Below are positions 11,597 through 23,704 of a stretch of DNA of 64,000 bases, one piece after another. The DNA is from Synaphobranchus kaupii. Lineage: Eukaryota > Chordata > Actinopteri > Anguilliformes > Synaphobranchidae. A program made the translations under genes and the position numbers. The notes under the pieces are model-generated. The model worked only from the letters and a program-made list of their open reading frames with translations, did no database searches and was not told where the DNA came from. Every line of letters starts with the position of its first letter. Within the stretch, counting starts at the first letter, position 1. The stretch is taken from the NCBI GenBank assembly GCA_029718625.1, contig CM056376.1, forward strand, positions 88,554,333-88,618,332, written 5' to 3'.

Positions 11597-11622
11597 CCCC
11601 CCCCCCCCCCCCCCCCCCCCCC
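11597..11622 (+). repeat. Homopolymer run of 26 C next to a splice donor
   Basis: A 26-nt C run begins 30 nt downstream of the exon's 5' splice site. Runs of this length are slippage-prone and often mis-sequenced, so the exact length is uncertain. Confidence 0.9.
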
Positions 11623-12566
11623 GGTCATTTTCATGATGATCGATATACAGAATATTATTACTTGTCATTTATTCATATTTGGGTGAGGCATATGGTGCAG
11701 CATGACAATATAGTATTTTTGTAATGCTCACATACCTGTATTCCTGTAAATAAAAGAATGACTCACTGGCATAGTAAGCTATTAATGCAGTCATCGGTTA
11801 GCCCCCCAGTGATTCCCCCTAGTTTCTCACACTCACTGTGCTGGAGGTGCAGATAATCCTACACTGAAGAGACTCAAATACAGGGACAAAGCAAAAGCCG
11901 GGGACGGAGACAGGCCGACGTTTCTCCGCGCTCTGCCCGTCTCCTGTCTGAGGGAGCCCCAGAGAAATCGAGGGAGGCCTGACCTCTGACCCTCCAGCAG
12001 GAGCCGCAGACGGAGGCCCGCCGTTCAGGCGCTCCCCCCCCCGCCACCTGACCAGGTGTTCTCCCCCCTCGCCGCCCCTCCCAGGAGGTTCTGGGAAGGC
12101 CGTGTCCCAGCTGCTCTTTGCTAGCGATCAGCGTGCCGGCGAACAGAAAGTGCCGACCCAGCAGTTTCCTCGCGCCGGCGCTCGGGCCCCTGTGAATCCG
12201 CGCGTTGGGTTTATATCTCATTAACGCTGTCCTTACCGGCAGTGTCCGTGCCGCAGCCTGCCTGCCTGCCTGCTGTACGAGTCTTTAATACTGTCCTTAC
12301 AGCGTTTTTTTCTGCTTGCGTCTCATTAACGCCGCCCGTGCGGCAGCCTGTCTGCTTGTGTCATTAACACTGTCTTTACCAATCCGCCTGCTGAAATATC
12401 ATTATCCACACTGCAGCATGACCACATTACATTATACCTGCATTACAGTTTTCACAGCAGTGCCTCTACGAAAGTCTTCATTTGCTGATGTCCTTTCTTC
12501 TTTCTTGCCTAAGGCAGCATGTCTGCGACACTGTGAAAGCATTATATTGTATTACATGGGCTTACA

Positions 12567-12619
12567 GTGAGTTATTATTATTATTATTATTATTATTAGA
12601 ATAATAATAATAATAATGA
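12567..12619. repeat. (ATT)n followed by (AAT)n, hairpin-forming microsatellite
   Basis: About nine TTA/ATT triplets run straight into about seven AAT triplets around the short centre TTAGAATAA, making a nearly perfect inverted repeat that could fold into a hairpin. It is intronic and no function is implied. Confidence 0.85.
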
Positions 12620-14056
12620 TGAATTGTATTTATATATCAATTTTCATAACATGATTTTCATGCACTTTCCATTGGTTGAGGAAAATCCTGGGACCATTAA
12701 ACTGGGGGGTGATTTGGTGGCAGGTTGAGAATTTTGGTAAGACCCCGGGGAGCCCCCCACTCTTGTGATAAGCAATATGGCATCTTTAATGTCCATAAGT
12801 GAGTCGGGACCTTTGTTTAATGTATCATCCTACAACACAATGTCCCCATCACTGCAGTGGGGCGTTGGTGGTCCAGATGTATGGCCGCCCCCTACTGGCC
12901 CATCACGACCACTTCCAACAACACTTTGTTTTCCCAGGAGGCTCTCATCCAATCACAGGAGAACCTCAGATATGCTAATCTTTCAGGAAGGGGGTGGGGG
13001 GTTGTCATTTCAAGCTGATTTGCCCATAACTTATGGGGGAGGTGGTGAGGTTGACATAGACTAATTAAAATTTGAATCCTTTATTGTAATAGTTGCTTAT
13101 ATAAGCAACCCATATTTCAAGCCCTATTAAACAGGCTACTCTCATTTTGTAGTTATAAATGGTAGTGGAAGTTAATAACCAATAATCAACAAGCGTACGC
13201 AGTCTCCTCAAGACATTTTGTTCTGCGTTTGCTTTCCAAATTATAGTCTAGATATCTTTTTCAGTGTCATGAGGTAATTCACATTGACATGCAGACAATG
13301 GAATAACCGGTTTGTAGTCGGCAACTGTTGGGAAATAAAAAGCCTCCTATCCCTCAAGAATGAAAAACAAAACAAGTATAAGTTGAAATGTCAGAAAGAA
13401 TGTCTGTACGTATGTCTATTACAGAGAAACTGAAATCTATTGACCCAGAAAAGCACCAGACAAAACTGACCAGAGTTCAAAACAAGCTAGCGATCATTCT
13501 CACCGCGTTATGAAAGTGAAATAGGAGCAGCGGTCTGACAATGAGTAGCTCTTAATTGCAGCTCTTAATGAAGGGTCGCATCCATCCAAGTGTGAAACAG
13601 TGCATTAAACCCATGTTTAATGGTAAAAGAGGGAACGCCATTGTTTTTGCCGTTTCCCGCGGAAACTTATTGGCCCTGGATGCACGCTGATTGCAGACGG
13701 ATCCTGACAGGCAGCTGCAGAGATCGGGGGGTGTGTTTCCAGTTATCGGTGGAAAGCGTGACTCATTTCCATTTACCGCTAACCTTTTTGCTTCAGCGGT
13801 AATAACGAAGATAATCTCTAATAAGGAGCTCGAAGCTGGGTAATTGCGTACGCCGTTCCCGGCCTGATTTACCTTCGCGGACGTTCCGGCTGCACTGCAC
13901 CGCACCGTGTCATTTAAAAATGCGCTGTTAGTTCGCCTTCGGCCCCTTTGTCTTCTTCTGAGGCCCTGGTTTTCGAGATTCATGTCTCGGCCGGTGTCCG
14001 TGCGGCGGTATCGCCAAGTCTGACCGTGTATTCGTTTTGTGTCTGTGCCCGTGCAG

Positions 14057-14212
14057 GGGAATCGTCCAGTCAGAAGAGAAACTGACCATCAGCGCATCCT
14101 GGTCAAAGGATGAGGACATCAGCCGCCTCCTGCAGTCTCTGCCCAACTGGGCCAGCATGGCCACGCCCAGGGCCCTGAGGCAGAAGAGGGAGGATGAAGA
14201 GGATTTTACCAG
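14057..14212 (+). CDS. exoc4: exoc4 (Sec8) internal exon, second in window
   Basis: A 156-nt exon. Its first base completes the Arg codon split from the previous exon, then [29 protein letters not shown] and [11 protein letters not shown] follow, matching EXOC4 (human [15 protein letters not shown] from memory). It ends with two bases of another split Arg codon, completed in the exon at 18222. The acceptor is GTGCAG (14051-14056) and the donor is GTACCC. It begins and ends in the same phase (length divisible by three), so skipping it would keep the frame. That is a property of the sequence, not evidence that skipping happens. The acidic/basic stretch KREDEEDF is a conserved charged linker in the family. 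Confidence 0.97.
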
Positions 14213-14414
14213 GTACCCTGCTTCGCTGTCCAGCACGAGACATAACAGCCTGTAACATCTTCTGCCCAGTGAGATCTGGACTGTGGATCTTAGGGCCGCG
14301 GGTTAACATGGCCTTTACCTGTCACACCGCAGTAAAATACAGTACAGTGGGAATTGGTTGAATGTGCAGTGTGTCAGTAAGCATGCTCCGCACGTACGTG
14401 AGCATGTTTTTTTT

Positions 14415-14585
14415 AGGTTATATTTTTAGAGCTTTTCAGCTTTATTGGACAGCAAAGTGTCGAGGGACAGGAAGAACGGGAGCGAGACAGAGGGAGAGAC
14501 ATGCGACAAAGGATTCGAACCGCCTACGTCACGGCTCGCAATGAGCATGTGGACGGTGCTCTTACACCATGGAGACACCATGGGC
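14415..14585 (-). repeat. SINE-like tRNA-derived fragment, reverse orientation
   Basis: On the + strand it reads TTTTCAGCTTTATTGGAC, then a purine-rich stretch, then GGATTCGAACC (14511-14521), the reverse complement of a tRNA-type box B, followed by CTCGCAATGAGCATGTGG. This arrangement matches a repeat widespread in fish genomes as I recall it. Box A is not convincingly preserved. A real tRNA gene is excluded because no cloverleaf can be drawn. Confidence 0.6.
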
Positions 14586-17333
14586 ATGTTTTTTGCTAAT
14601 GCACAGGAAAGACTGTTTTCATTTGAGGAGATGGAGTACTGTGGAGGGCTGTTCAGGGTAGAGAGCTCATTAACACAAAAGGCCAACAACGCTGTACGAG
14701 AGATATGTCAATGATAATGTCACACCACCAAAAATAAATGAATCACTGGTATATGTACAACTGTTAGCAACTTCAAAAATACCAACCCAACCTGAGTATA
14801 AAAGTAAAAACGTATGCATATATAAATTCAGATGTATAAATACACATATTTACCACCAAGTAATGTAGAAAGACCGTTTTAACTGTGGAAATAGAAATGA
14901 TTGCAAGTAAATGTAACACAGGTTGGCGTTAAATTTAAAACTCAGTAGATTTAAAGTCTCTTACTTACGGGGGAAAGTGCATTACATTTTTGTGCTCGAA
15001 AGATATATTTTGTGCGTATGAACTATCTGGAAGACATTGCCTGGGGAGAGAGGGATTCGTAAAATTTTGCCCGCCTCTCGTGTCGCCGGAAAGCGACTCC
15101 TGGTCGATCGACCACCTGTAGCCCGTCTGCGTCCCTGTGCCTCAAGGCTGTTCCTCCCTTAAGGCTGTTCCTCTGACACGGTGACCGCGCAGCTCGCCGC
15201 ACTGCGGAGTGAAAAGAGGCGACAGCAGCGCGCTCTCCCGCGCCCTCTGCACAGGATACTCTAGCAATGAGTAACTGAGTAACTGACCCTCGGCACGACG
15301 TGTGGCCCACTCTCTCAGTTGTGGTCCCTTCTCTATCGGTTACCTTCTCTGCTTTCTATCTGCCTGAAGAAAGCAAAGGATACAGAAGGAGGGCTCTCTT
15401 TTAAAAACAAATAAATAAACAAAAATAATTGACATTTACTGTCTCTTCATTGCGCTGCCAGCGTAGCAAGTCTTACTATTGGTAAGGTGCTGAAGTGTAT
15501 AGTGTGCTGTTGAAGTACTGGCTCGTGCGTAAGGCTGTTTTTATGTGGGTCTTTGTGATTTTGACGGTGGCCTGCGCTGCGTCTTACCCCCTGCCGATCG
15601 GCCCACATGTCCGCTTGCTCCGAGGGCCCGTCCCAGCGGCCCGCCCCGCTCTCTGCTCAGGTGCTCCGTCCGGTCAGAGGCGTAAACGCGGCGAGGGGCT
15701 CAAGGTCGTCCATCATTTTAACAACTCTGACAGATGGAGAGGGCGAGGGGTACGAATGATCAATATTTCGGAATAAATTTGAGTCTGCGCACAAATACGT
15801 AGCCTCCCTGCTCCCGCAGAGAGAGATAAGTGTCTCTCCCAGGTTATTTAATGTTAAAAACTGCAACTAGCGCTTCCCCTTCAAAAGTGCAGTGCAACCG
15901 TCCCTAGTCTGTCAGTGTGTGAGCTGTGTGGTGAAACACACACACACACACACACACACACAGCTCCCTGACACTCTGGGAAGAGCGCTTTTGTTCTCTG
16001 TTGGTGGCAGCCAGTACAACAGCAGATAGGAGCCGATGCGGAGACCTCTATCAGATGGAGCAGTGTTGTTTAACAGGCGGGATCCCCCAGTAGCTTCCTG
16101 TTCTCCATACATACACAGTCTCTGGAGCCTCTCTCGTCTTTTTTTAACAGGAAGAGAATCAGCAGGGAGGAATTACCGGAAGCGCCCTCTTAACCAAGAC
16201 AGAGAGGGCCAATGCTTATTGCAGCGCCCGGTTATTGAAATTACTTTCCTGACCATGCACGTTATTGCGAAAATGTTACTTGGCTTGAAATCGCAAAGCG
16301 AGTAGATGAATTGACTGTGTGGGCGGAGAAGCTGTCCATTAATCCCGCAGTAGTAAACGCAGCGAGCGATAAAGGGAGGGGGGGGGGGGGCGGTGTTACT
16401 AAACCTCTCCCCACACTTCCATCACTGGCGGGGTTCCATTTTGAGCGGCTTTAGCGAGCGCAGTTCAGCGTGGCATTAAAAAGTGTTTACCAATTTCTTT
16501 TTTTTCCCCCTTTAAACCCATTTTCCCTTCTCCTCCTCCAGAGACGGTGTTTTGCAAACCGGGAGCGTTTGCATTGAACGGCACTGAAGCAGCCCGCTAT
16601 GCCAGCATGAGCCCTTCTCTCACGCAGCTCGCGATATCAAACATCCCCCCTTTTTTTCTGCACCCCCCATTTGGGTAGCAGCGCACCGGCGTGGCGTTAG
16701 CGACGTTATGACGGCGTCACAGTAATGTTTCGAAAACGTCGCCGGTATCATCGTCTCCGGGAGGATCTTAACACAAACCGCCCACCAAACGCCAGCTTCC
16801 TGTTGTCTTCGCGGCTCCCCACAGGCCATTGATCCGGTTGGTGTCCCGGCGTTCCGGTTTTGCAGCCAGGAACAAGTACTAATGGTGCTTCTCACGGCAG
16901 GAAGAGTTACGGTGCTTCATTAAGGGGTCTCCATCTCACTGCTGGATCTGAACAGAGACGTTCGGTAGGTACCCTGCGCCTGAGGGGGCCGGTGGAAACC
17001 GAAGGGAGACCCGGCGGGAAAGAGCCTTCTCGTCTAGGAGCCCCGGGACCGCGGGTTCAAATTAAACAGGGGCATGCTGTAAACACTGCGGCGCAGCTAG
17101 GCTATATTTTATTCATCCTTCCTATGGCTTCTCGGCGCGGTCAGTGTGCTGGAGACGGATAGGTCTTGGGACTGATGGAAATTGGAACTGACGAATCTCT
17201 GGACCGCTGGAGTTTGTCGCTGAAACTTGTTCGGCGGATACGTGTGGCACACCGCTCTCAACTGCAGTGACTTTATAGTGAGGGAACATGGACTGTAGAG
17301 TGCTGTGTTCTTGTCCCTCGCTGGTCACTCGTA

Positions 17334-17663
17334 CCCCTTTCACACCAATGCAACGACCCCGGTAAAACCTGTGTTTGCCGTTGGTGTGAATGGGTCAACC
17401 CGCGACCCTGGTCACATCCTGGGATTTATGCAGGTTTGACGTGGCCTTGCTTCGGTGTTCGATAGGCGGCTGGCTACCAAACTAGCTGTATTAGCAGGAA
17501 AAAACCGAACGTGTACGGAAGCAAACTTGCGGACTCGGGTCTTGTGTGAACGGCGATGACCTGGTATTTACCCATGAGCATAGTGTGGTGTGAATGGATC
17601 AAACACGGGTCAAACCCATGTTCAATATCCCCTGTCAACCCCAGGTTTTGCATGTGAAAGGGG
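17334..17663. mobile_element. Non-autonomous DNA transposon (MITE) with CCCCTTTCACA ends
   Basis: The left end reads CCCCTTTCACACC and the right end TGTGAAAGGGG, forming inverted termini flanked on both sides by TA (17332-17333 and 17664-17665), as expected for a TA target-site duplication. The 330-bp interior has no transposase. The interior phrases on prefixed 'gggtcaaccc' motifs recur in fish repeats. The superfamily is not assigned with certainty. Confidence 0.7.
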
Positions 17664-18221
17664 TAACAGAAGATGGCAGATCTGCAAGGAGTGGGAGGGG
17701 CTTAGTGAGGTGTTGCGGCGGAACAAATTGCACACACTTGCCCCCCTCTCAATCCCAATGACAGCTCTCTCCTTCACATCCTTGCTTTACTCACTGTATA
17801 ATAGGAGCTAATTCGCCCATAATGGCTGAGTGAGCAGAACTGAGAGGGATGGGGTGGGGTTCAGTTGACGGGGGGTGGGGTTGACTAACGGGTGAGCTTT
17901 CAGGCCTCATTCAGATGCAGGTTGGTATCGATGCGGACAATTGGCTGCTGTCCAGCTCTCGGTCTGGCACAAGCTTCATCAGCAGACCTCTGCTCAAAGG
18001 AGCGTGTTATTGTTAGCATAGTGCCCCTTCAGCGATTCCCCTGTCCTCTTACACATTCCAGAGCACTCCCCACACAAATTCCGGAACGTTCCGCATTGTC
18101 CCGTCACACATTTCGGAGTAGCGTTTTGCACCTCTCTGTCAAGTACGCCGCCGGGGTTTCCCCCTCGCCTCTCTCCCGGAACGTTCCGGCCCTCACAAAC
18201 CTCCCTCCTCTTTCCTTCCAG

Positions 18222-18400
18222 AGCGGCCTTTGCCAAGGAGTCAGAGGTGCTGACGGGTAACCTAGGAGACAAGCTGATCCCCCAGAATGAAATCCTGCGC
18301 GATGTCAGCGACCTGAAGGCGCTGGCCAACGTGCAGGAGAGCATGGAATGGCTGGCGGGGAGACTCAAGGGCTTCTTTTCTAGCCTGCCCCAGGCCCAAA
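18222..18400 (+). CDS. exoc4: exoc4 (Sec8) internal exon, third in window
   Basis: A 179-nt exon. The first base completes the split Arg, then [36 protein letters not shown] and [13 protein letters not shown] follow, clearly EXOC4 (human [18 protein letters not shown] and [17 protein letters not shown] from memory). It ends one base into a codon (phase 1), with donor GTGAGT at 18401. The acceptor is TTTCCTTCCAG. A long open frame on the opposite strand (17994-18731) is only its antisense shadow. The exon borders the variable linker that continues in the exon at 31099. Confidence 0.97.
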
Positions 18401-19542
18401 GTGAGTATGCACGCACAAAGCGTACCCAAAAGGTGTATATATAAACACAATTCAAATACTCGTAATGATCTAGTACACAAAGAAAACACTGGACTGCACT
18501 CCCAGTGTAGACGGGTGGCAAGTGTTTTTGCTCCTGGTATATACACAAAGCAGGTACACAAAAGCAAAAGGTATATATAGAAGGCACGTACTGCACTTTT
18601 TGTATTTGCGCAAATACTGCACAAGGATGCATGCGAACGCAAAGTAAACAGTTATGCAAAGATGTACATGAAAAGTATTGCATTCCAAATATATGCACAA
18701 GGCTAGGATTGCAGCCAGGGGGTATATACACAAAAAACCATTACTTCACACAGGTAGCAAGAAAAACATTGGAAGCAGCAGAGCATACGAGGGTAAAGAA
18801 ACGCATGTATACAATGCAGAAGCTCATCCGTTAATTAAAGCCGGAGTACGCAACTTTTCTATTAGAAAAATATCGGGGAACGGTCATGCTCGGTTGGTAG
18901 CAGTCCTAGTAAGAACTGCTGTGAGAGAAATCCAGCACCATACACCGTGTTAATATCCTCAAATTCTGCATTCTAAAATCAGCGATTCACATAGAATTTT
19001 TTTTACTTTCTTTTTTTTCAAATCAAAGTGCCGCGTGATATAAACCAATCGAAGAGATAGACCGGTTCACATCGCAAACAATCAACAATGAGATTGAACC
19101 AGCTCGACATTTCACCAACAATGGCAGAGAAGCGACCCGTTACACCGGCGCTATTTCAAGCAAAGAAAAATAAAAGGGATCCGGATAAAGCTCGCTCAAA
19201 GACTATAGTAAACATAGGTGCTCATTTTAGAAGGTGGCGAGATGTTCGGTAGCGGATTGGTTTAAAGACAGACATGGAGCTCCCATTGTTCCTACTGGTC
19301 AGGTAGGTCAGAGGTTTTAACACTAATGTACCAGTTGATTTTCTGCTTGCCAGCCAATTGTAATTACCTAGAATGAATATTAGCTAGGTTGCTATTATAC
19401 TTAACGTTACTTTATTTGGCGGCTAGTTTTTGGAAGGCGGAAATGTTTTATAAAGTTATCTGTCGTATAGATCACTTTAGCTAGAACCGGCTACTCGGCT
19501 ACAGTCATGCATGTCAACTGTAGCCAGATAATGCCTGGTTCA

Positions 19543-19741
19543 CAGAGGTGGAAATCCAGGGGTCAGCAAGTAAAAGTCCTGCCATGTGTTTCTTCCACCC
19601 ATTAACTCAGCCAGCTGATTTTACTAATTAGTTCTACCTCCTGGATGAAGAATTATGTTGATTAGCAAATCCAGGTGATTGGAACAAAATAGGCTGGGGA
19701 GGACATATACTTTCTGAATTTTCCTGGATTTCCCACCTCTG
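19543..19741 (+). mobile_element. hAT-type MITE with 8-bp target duplication
   Basis: The 199-bp element begins CAGAGGTGGAAATCCAGG and ends CCTGGATTTCCCACCTCTG, perfect or near-perfect terminal inverted repeats. The 8 bp before it (CTGGTTCA, 19535-19542) and after it (CTGTTTCA, 19742-19749) match at seven positions, the target-site size made by hAT transposases. It has no coding capacity. A related copy lies in the opposite orientation at 29926-30084. Confidence 0.85.
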
Positions 19742-20186
19742 CTGTTTCAGACAAACGCTACACAAACTCAGTGTGATGCAACAACTCTGCAACAATAGAA
19801 AATATTCCGTTTGTTTTACTTGGACTCTTGTAGCTGACATTTTTACTGTAATGCTAGCTATACCCGTCTGTAATCCTGCAATCTTATCTAGGAAACTTGC
19901 ACGCACGTTCAGGATGAGGTCTGTGGAAGCAGTTGGGTTGGTATGTCTCTTTCGCTGTGGGCAGGGCCAAGGGGTCTTATGACTTTGAAATGTTTTGACA
20001 ACAAATGCGACTATTTTACAAAGTTGTGTCCTCCAGCTTTAAGCAAGCCGCATTGGTCGTGTATACAAATGCTGGACCGGCCTGTTTGCCTGACATTACG
20101 GCAGGCATAGCTACAAGGACGCCTCAGTGACTCTGAAATTGGGGTGATTGCTTCATCAGGAAACTTACTGGTGTACATGCATGCGC

Positions 20187-20228
20187 ACACACACACATGC
20201 ATGCACGCACACACACACACACACACAC
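20187..20228. repeat. CA microsatellite
   Basis: A CA-rich run interrupted by ATGCATGC steps. Intronic. Confidence 0.85.
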
Positions 20229-21171
20229 GTACTGCATCCTGGTATGTACGGGCTAAAGACATACATACAAGACCAGAACAGCACTCCAACAGAGCAGACA
20301 CGTGATAGCCTAATATTTTGTTGGCCACCAATCAGTCAAAATGTTTAATTTCTCCCGCAATCCCTTTTGAAGGTTGCGCCTTTTTCAAGATGGTAAATTA
20401 CCTTTTTATTTTCTTTATTTTCTTTGAGGAGTCTGCTCCACATTGCTCTTTCGGCAGATAAAAATTCAATAAGTGCAGAGTTGCGAACGTGGCATAATTA
20501 TCATTAATTTAGCGGAGTGGCATTAATGGAGTGTTTTATCATGGCAGGGCAGCCTCCGTATTGTTCATTATTTAGTGTTTGCAGAGCTGATGGGAACACT
20601 ATGGCCGGAAACCCTTATCTCTCCTTTTCCCCCCAAATTGGATTTTATATTACAGAGGCAGTCAGGTATGAACAAGTCATTTTCCCCTTTCTTGTCTTCC
20701 AGACGAACACGCGTTTCTCCCAGTGTAATGTTGGGCAGATTGAGGGTGCTCATTCCAATGGCTCATCTGTAGAGTGGCGCGCGGCGGAAACTTTTCTGAA
20801 AGCCGACGTTGAGCCTAACACGTTTTTTTTTTTTTTTTTTTATTATATGCGGGAAATTAAAAATAAAAAAACCCCTAAATGGTGTGATTTCAAAAATAAT
20901 GTATTTATCTATTTGTTTTTATCTTCTTGCTCACGGGATTACTGTATTGACATAAAGCGTGTGTGCCCAGAGTGTGTATATGAAAGAAAAGCCTATCTGT
21001 CGTGTGGATTACCGGGATTTTTTCTGTCATCCCTCAAAGATTTCACTTGCACAGGTGCTTCCAAATATCAGTACAATTTTCACTTGCAAATGTGAGTGAA
21101 ATGCTCGCACTGTAGAGCCCTGATATACTGTATTTCCCCCCTTCCCCAACCCAAGTAATACGACACATTTA

Positions 21172-22222
21172 CAGTGCAACAAATATATATTTTATTCAGC
21201 AACAGTCTTGCGTTTCTCATTTACAAAAGTATTCACATCCCCCACCCACCAGAGTCAATACTTTGTAGATGGGCCTTTGGCAGCAATTACAGCTCCGAGT
21301 CTTATTGGATATGTCTGTACGTGCTTTGCACATCGTGTCTTAGAATTCTTCTGCCAAGTTAGACAGAGAGCATCGGTGGACTGCAATCTCTCAGGTCATG
21401 CCGCAGTTTCAACGGGGCTTTTTTGTTTTTAAGCTCTTTGTATCTTTTGTCTTGCGCTTTAGGTCATTGTCCCGTTGGAGCGTGAATGTCTTTGAGTGTC
21501 ACATGGCTTTTTGGCGAGCTCCATGCGTGACTTACTCTTACTAAATCTGTGAAGTACTGAAGAGATAGTTGATCCCTGGGCAGCGGCTCATTTCAGACAA
21601 TGAGCTCTGCAACTCAGTCAGTGTTGTAGCTGACCTCTTGGTCACTTCTGACAATTGCCCAATATGTCCAGTTGCTCAGTTTGGTTGGATGGCCTAATGG
21701 TAGCGTACTTGTTAGTGTTTGAATTGTGGCATATTTTTACACTATGTAAAAATGGAATAGGGAGATTCGAAGCTTTGCCAAAAATTTTATACCGTCCAGT
21801 TTTTGCCTCCAAACAATTTAATCTCATAGTTCCATTCACAGTTCCTTGGTCTTCACAATGGTGTGACTAATCTGATCTTCTGTTTCAGTTGTGAGACCAT
21901 ACAGTGATATTTATTCTTCTGGTAATTATCATGTAATTGAACACAGGAGGGTTTGAATCAGCATAGGTGAACCTTAATGTATTTAGTGTGATCTCTCAAG
22001 AAAATGGAATACAACTGGTCCAATTTAAGTTGGGGCAGGCGTATTCTTGAGTACTTATGCATTTTTCGGTTTTTATTTTTGAATGTAATTACGAAGACTT
22101 TTAAATACTTTATCTAAATATATTTTAATCAAATTAAAATAAATAAAAATTTTACTTTGCAACACAAAAACAAGCAAATCAAGAAATAATAAATGAGGGG
22201 TGAAAACTTTCTGCAGGCACTG
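21172..22222 (-). mobile_element. Degenerate Tc1-like transposon, second family
   Basis: The segment GGCAGCAATTACAGCTCCGA near 21280, the CTTGGTCTTCACAATGGTGTG stretch near 21850 (reverse complement of a transposase start region) and the right end reading to GGCACTG at 22222 identify a decayed Tc1/mariner element of a type common in fish. The left end is CAGTGC after a TA, but the left inverted repeat is broken by about 45 bp of extra AT-rich sequence. The right end is followed by TG, not TA. Transposase would be on the minus strand, and no open frame of useful length remains. Its family differs from that of the neighbour at 22247. Confidence 0.7.
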
Positions 22223-22246
22223 TGTTTGTGTGTGTGCGTGTAAAGT

Positions 22247-23704
22247 ATATAGACAGTGACACAATTTTTGTAACTTTGGCTCTGTACTTCAGCACATTGG
22301 ATGTGAAATGAAACATCAGACTGTCAGCTTTAGTTTGAGGGTATTTACATCCATATTGCCTGAACCGTGTAGGAATTACACGTAGTTAGGGAACGAAAAG
22401 TAATTGGACCATTGGCTGCTCAGCTGTTTCTTGGCCAGCTGTGTGTATTTGCGTCATTAGTTCATGCACAAGCAAGCTTACAAAAGGTCTAGAGATGATT
22501 CTGTGCATGGCATTTGCAGTTGGAGTCTGTTGCTGCTCTCTCAGCATGAGGATCAAAGAAGGGCCGATGCCAGTAAAGCAGGCCATCATGAGGCTGAAAA
22601 ACAGAATAAATCGATCTCTGAGTCTTAGCCCAACCATTGAGTGTGTCAAAATCAACTGTTTGGTACATTGTTAAGATGCAAGAACACACTGGTGAACTCC
22701 GCAATAGCAAACAACCTGGTCGATGGCAGAAAACCACTGTAGTGGAAGACCATAGAATACTTTGAATTGTGATGAAAACCCCCTTTTCAACTTTCAAACA
22801 GATGAAGAACGCTCTCCAGGATGTAGGCATAGATGTGTCAGATGAGCATTAAGAGAAGACTAGACCAGCATGATGTCAAGATGCAAACCACTGGAAAGCC
22901 TCAAGAACAGAATGGCCAGGTTAGAGTTCGCTTTAAAAAAAATTTTTTTAAATAAGTACATTAAAAAAAAGTTCTGGAAGTCTTGTGGACAGATGAGACG
23001 AGCATTAACCTGTAGACAAATGATGGAAAGAAAAAAGTGTGGAGAAATAGGAACTGCTCATGATCCAAAGCCTATCGCCTTTTCTGTGAAACATGGTGGA
23101 GGTAGTGCTCGGATCCAACCAAACGCCTCAAAACTCATTGGAGGGCGCTTCACCTTGCAGCAGGACAATGACCCCAGCCGCACTGCTAAAGAAACGGAGG
23201 CGTTTTTCTGGGCCAAAAAGTGTAATGTTCTTGACTGGCGAAGTCAATCACCCTACCTGAATCCAATTCAACATGCATTTCACTTGCTGAAGACAAGACT
23301 GAAGGTAAAGCGCCCCAGGAACAAAGAGAAACTGAATATAGCTGCGGTACAGGCCTGACAGAGCATCACCAGGGAAGATACCAGTGTCTGGTGACAGTCT
23401 ATGTGTCACAGGAAATCATTGGACGCAAAGGATTTCCAACCAAGGACTAAATATGACAACTTTATTTAAGATTATGTGAATTTGTCCGGTTACTTTTGGT
23501 CTCCAAAAATGGGGAAACTGTATAAAATGTATTAAAAGGGCTGAAATTCCTACACGTTTACTGGAAATGGATGTAAACACCCTCAAATTAAAGCTGACAG
23601 TCTGCACTTCATATTCATTGTGTCATTTCAAATCCAATATGCTAGAGTGCAGAGCCAAAACAACAAATAATGTGTCACACTACAAATACTTACGGACTGC
23701 TCTG
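22247..23704 (+). mobile_element. Tc1-like transposon relic, 5' end truncated
   Basis: This belongs to the same family as the element at 2507-3998 but lies in the opposite orientation. The right end reads GTGTCACACTACAAATACTTACGGACTGCTCTG followed by TA. The left end starts inside the inverted repeat, missing about 25-30 bp. The transposase reading is on + and broken: a start region near 22548 (MRIKEGPMPVKQAIM), a stop in the segment following TDETSINL near 23005, then the catalytic region LQQDNDPSRTAKE to LNPIQHAFHLLKTRLK (23155-23312) in one frame. The residue 35 after the second catalytic Asp, normally Glu in DD34E transposases, is Gln. It cannot encode an active enzyme. Confidence 0.9.
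22870..23358 (+). pseudogene. Tc1-like transposase catalytic-domain remnant
   Basis: An open stretch of 162 codons within the transposon at 22247-23704. The part from about 23085 onward matches the C-terminal catalytic domain of Tc1-family transposases: KHGGGS, QPNASKLIGGRFTLQQDNDP, then WRSQSPYLNPIQHAFHLLK. An internal stretch corresponding to the first part of the domain is deleted between GGGSA and RIQPNASK. The final catalytic Glu is Gln. The first ATG-proximal third is not in the transposase frame. It is a pseudogene without a functional product. Confidence 0.8.

Larger units (their letters stand above)
11567..14056 (+). other. exoc4: exoc4 intron between exons 1 and 2 of the window
   Basis: A 2.5-kb intron with donor GTAACC and acceptor CCCGTGCAG. 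It holds a 26-nt run of C starting only 30 nt after the donor, and an ATT/AAT triplet inverted repeat near 12570. The block 13540-13900 of mixed composition might be conserved non-coding DNA, but nothing in the sequence alone proves that. I see no exon or gene in either strand. Confidence 0.85.
14213..18221 (+). other. exoc4: exoc4 intron between exons 2 and 3 of the window
   Basis: A 4.0-kb intron. It contains a reverse-oriented SINE-like fragment (about 14415-14585), a CA run near 15938 and a MITE with TA target site (17334-17663). The rest, including GC-rich patches around 15050-15300 and 16540-17060, shows no coding exon. The acceptor tract at 18190-18221 is strongly pyrimidine-rich. Confidence 0.85.

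Noticed and set aside
17994..18731. A 245-codon minus-strand frame
   Set aside because: It is antisense to the exoc4 exon at 18222-18400 plus flanking intron; the sense strand gives a clear conserved protein.
20517..21095. A 192-codon + strand frame
   Set aside because: No domain, passes through a poly-T run and ends next to a transposon; no splice or conservation evidence.
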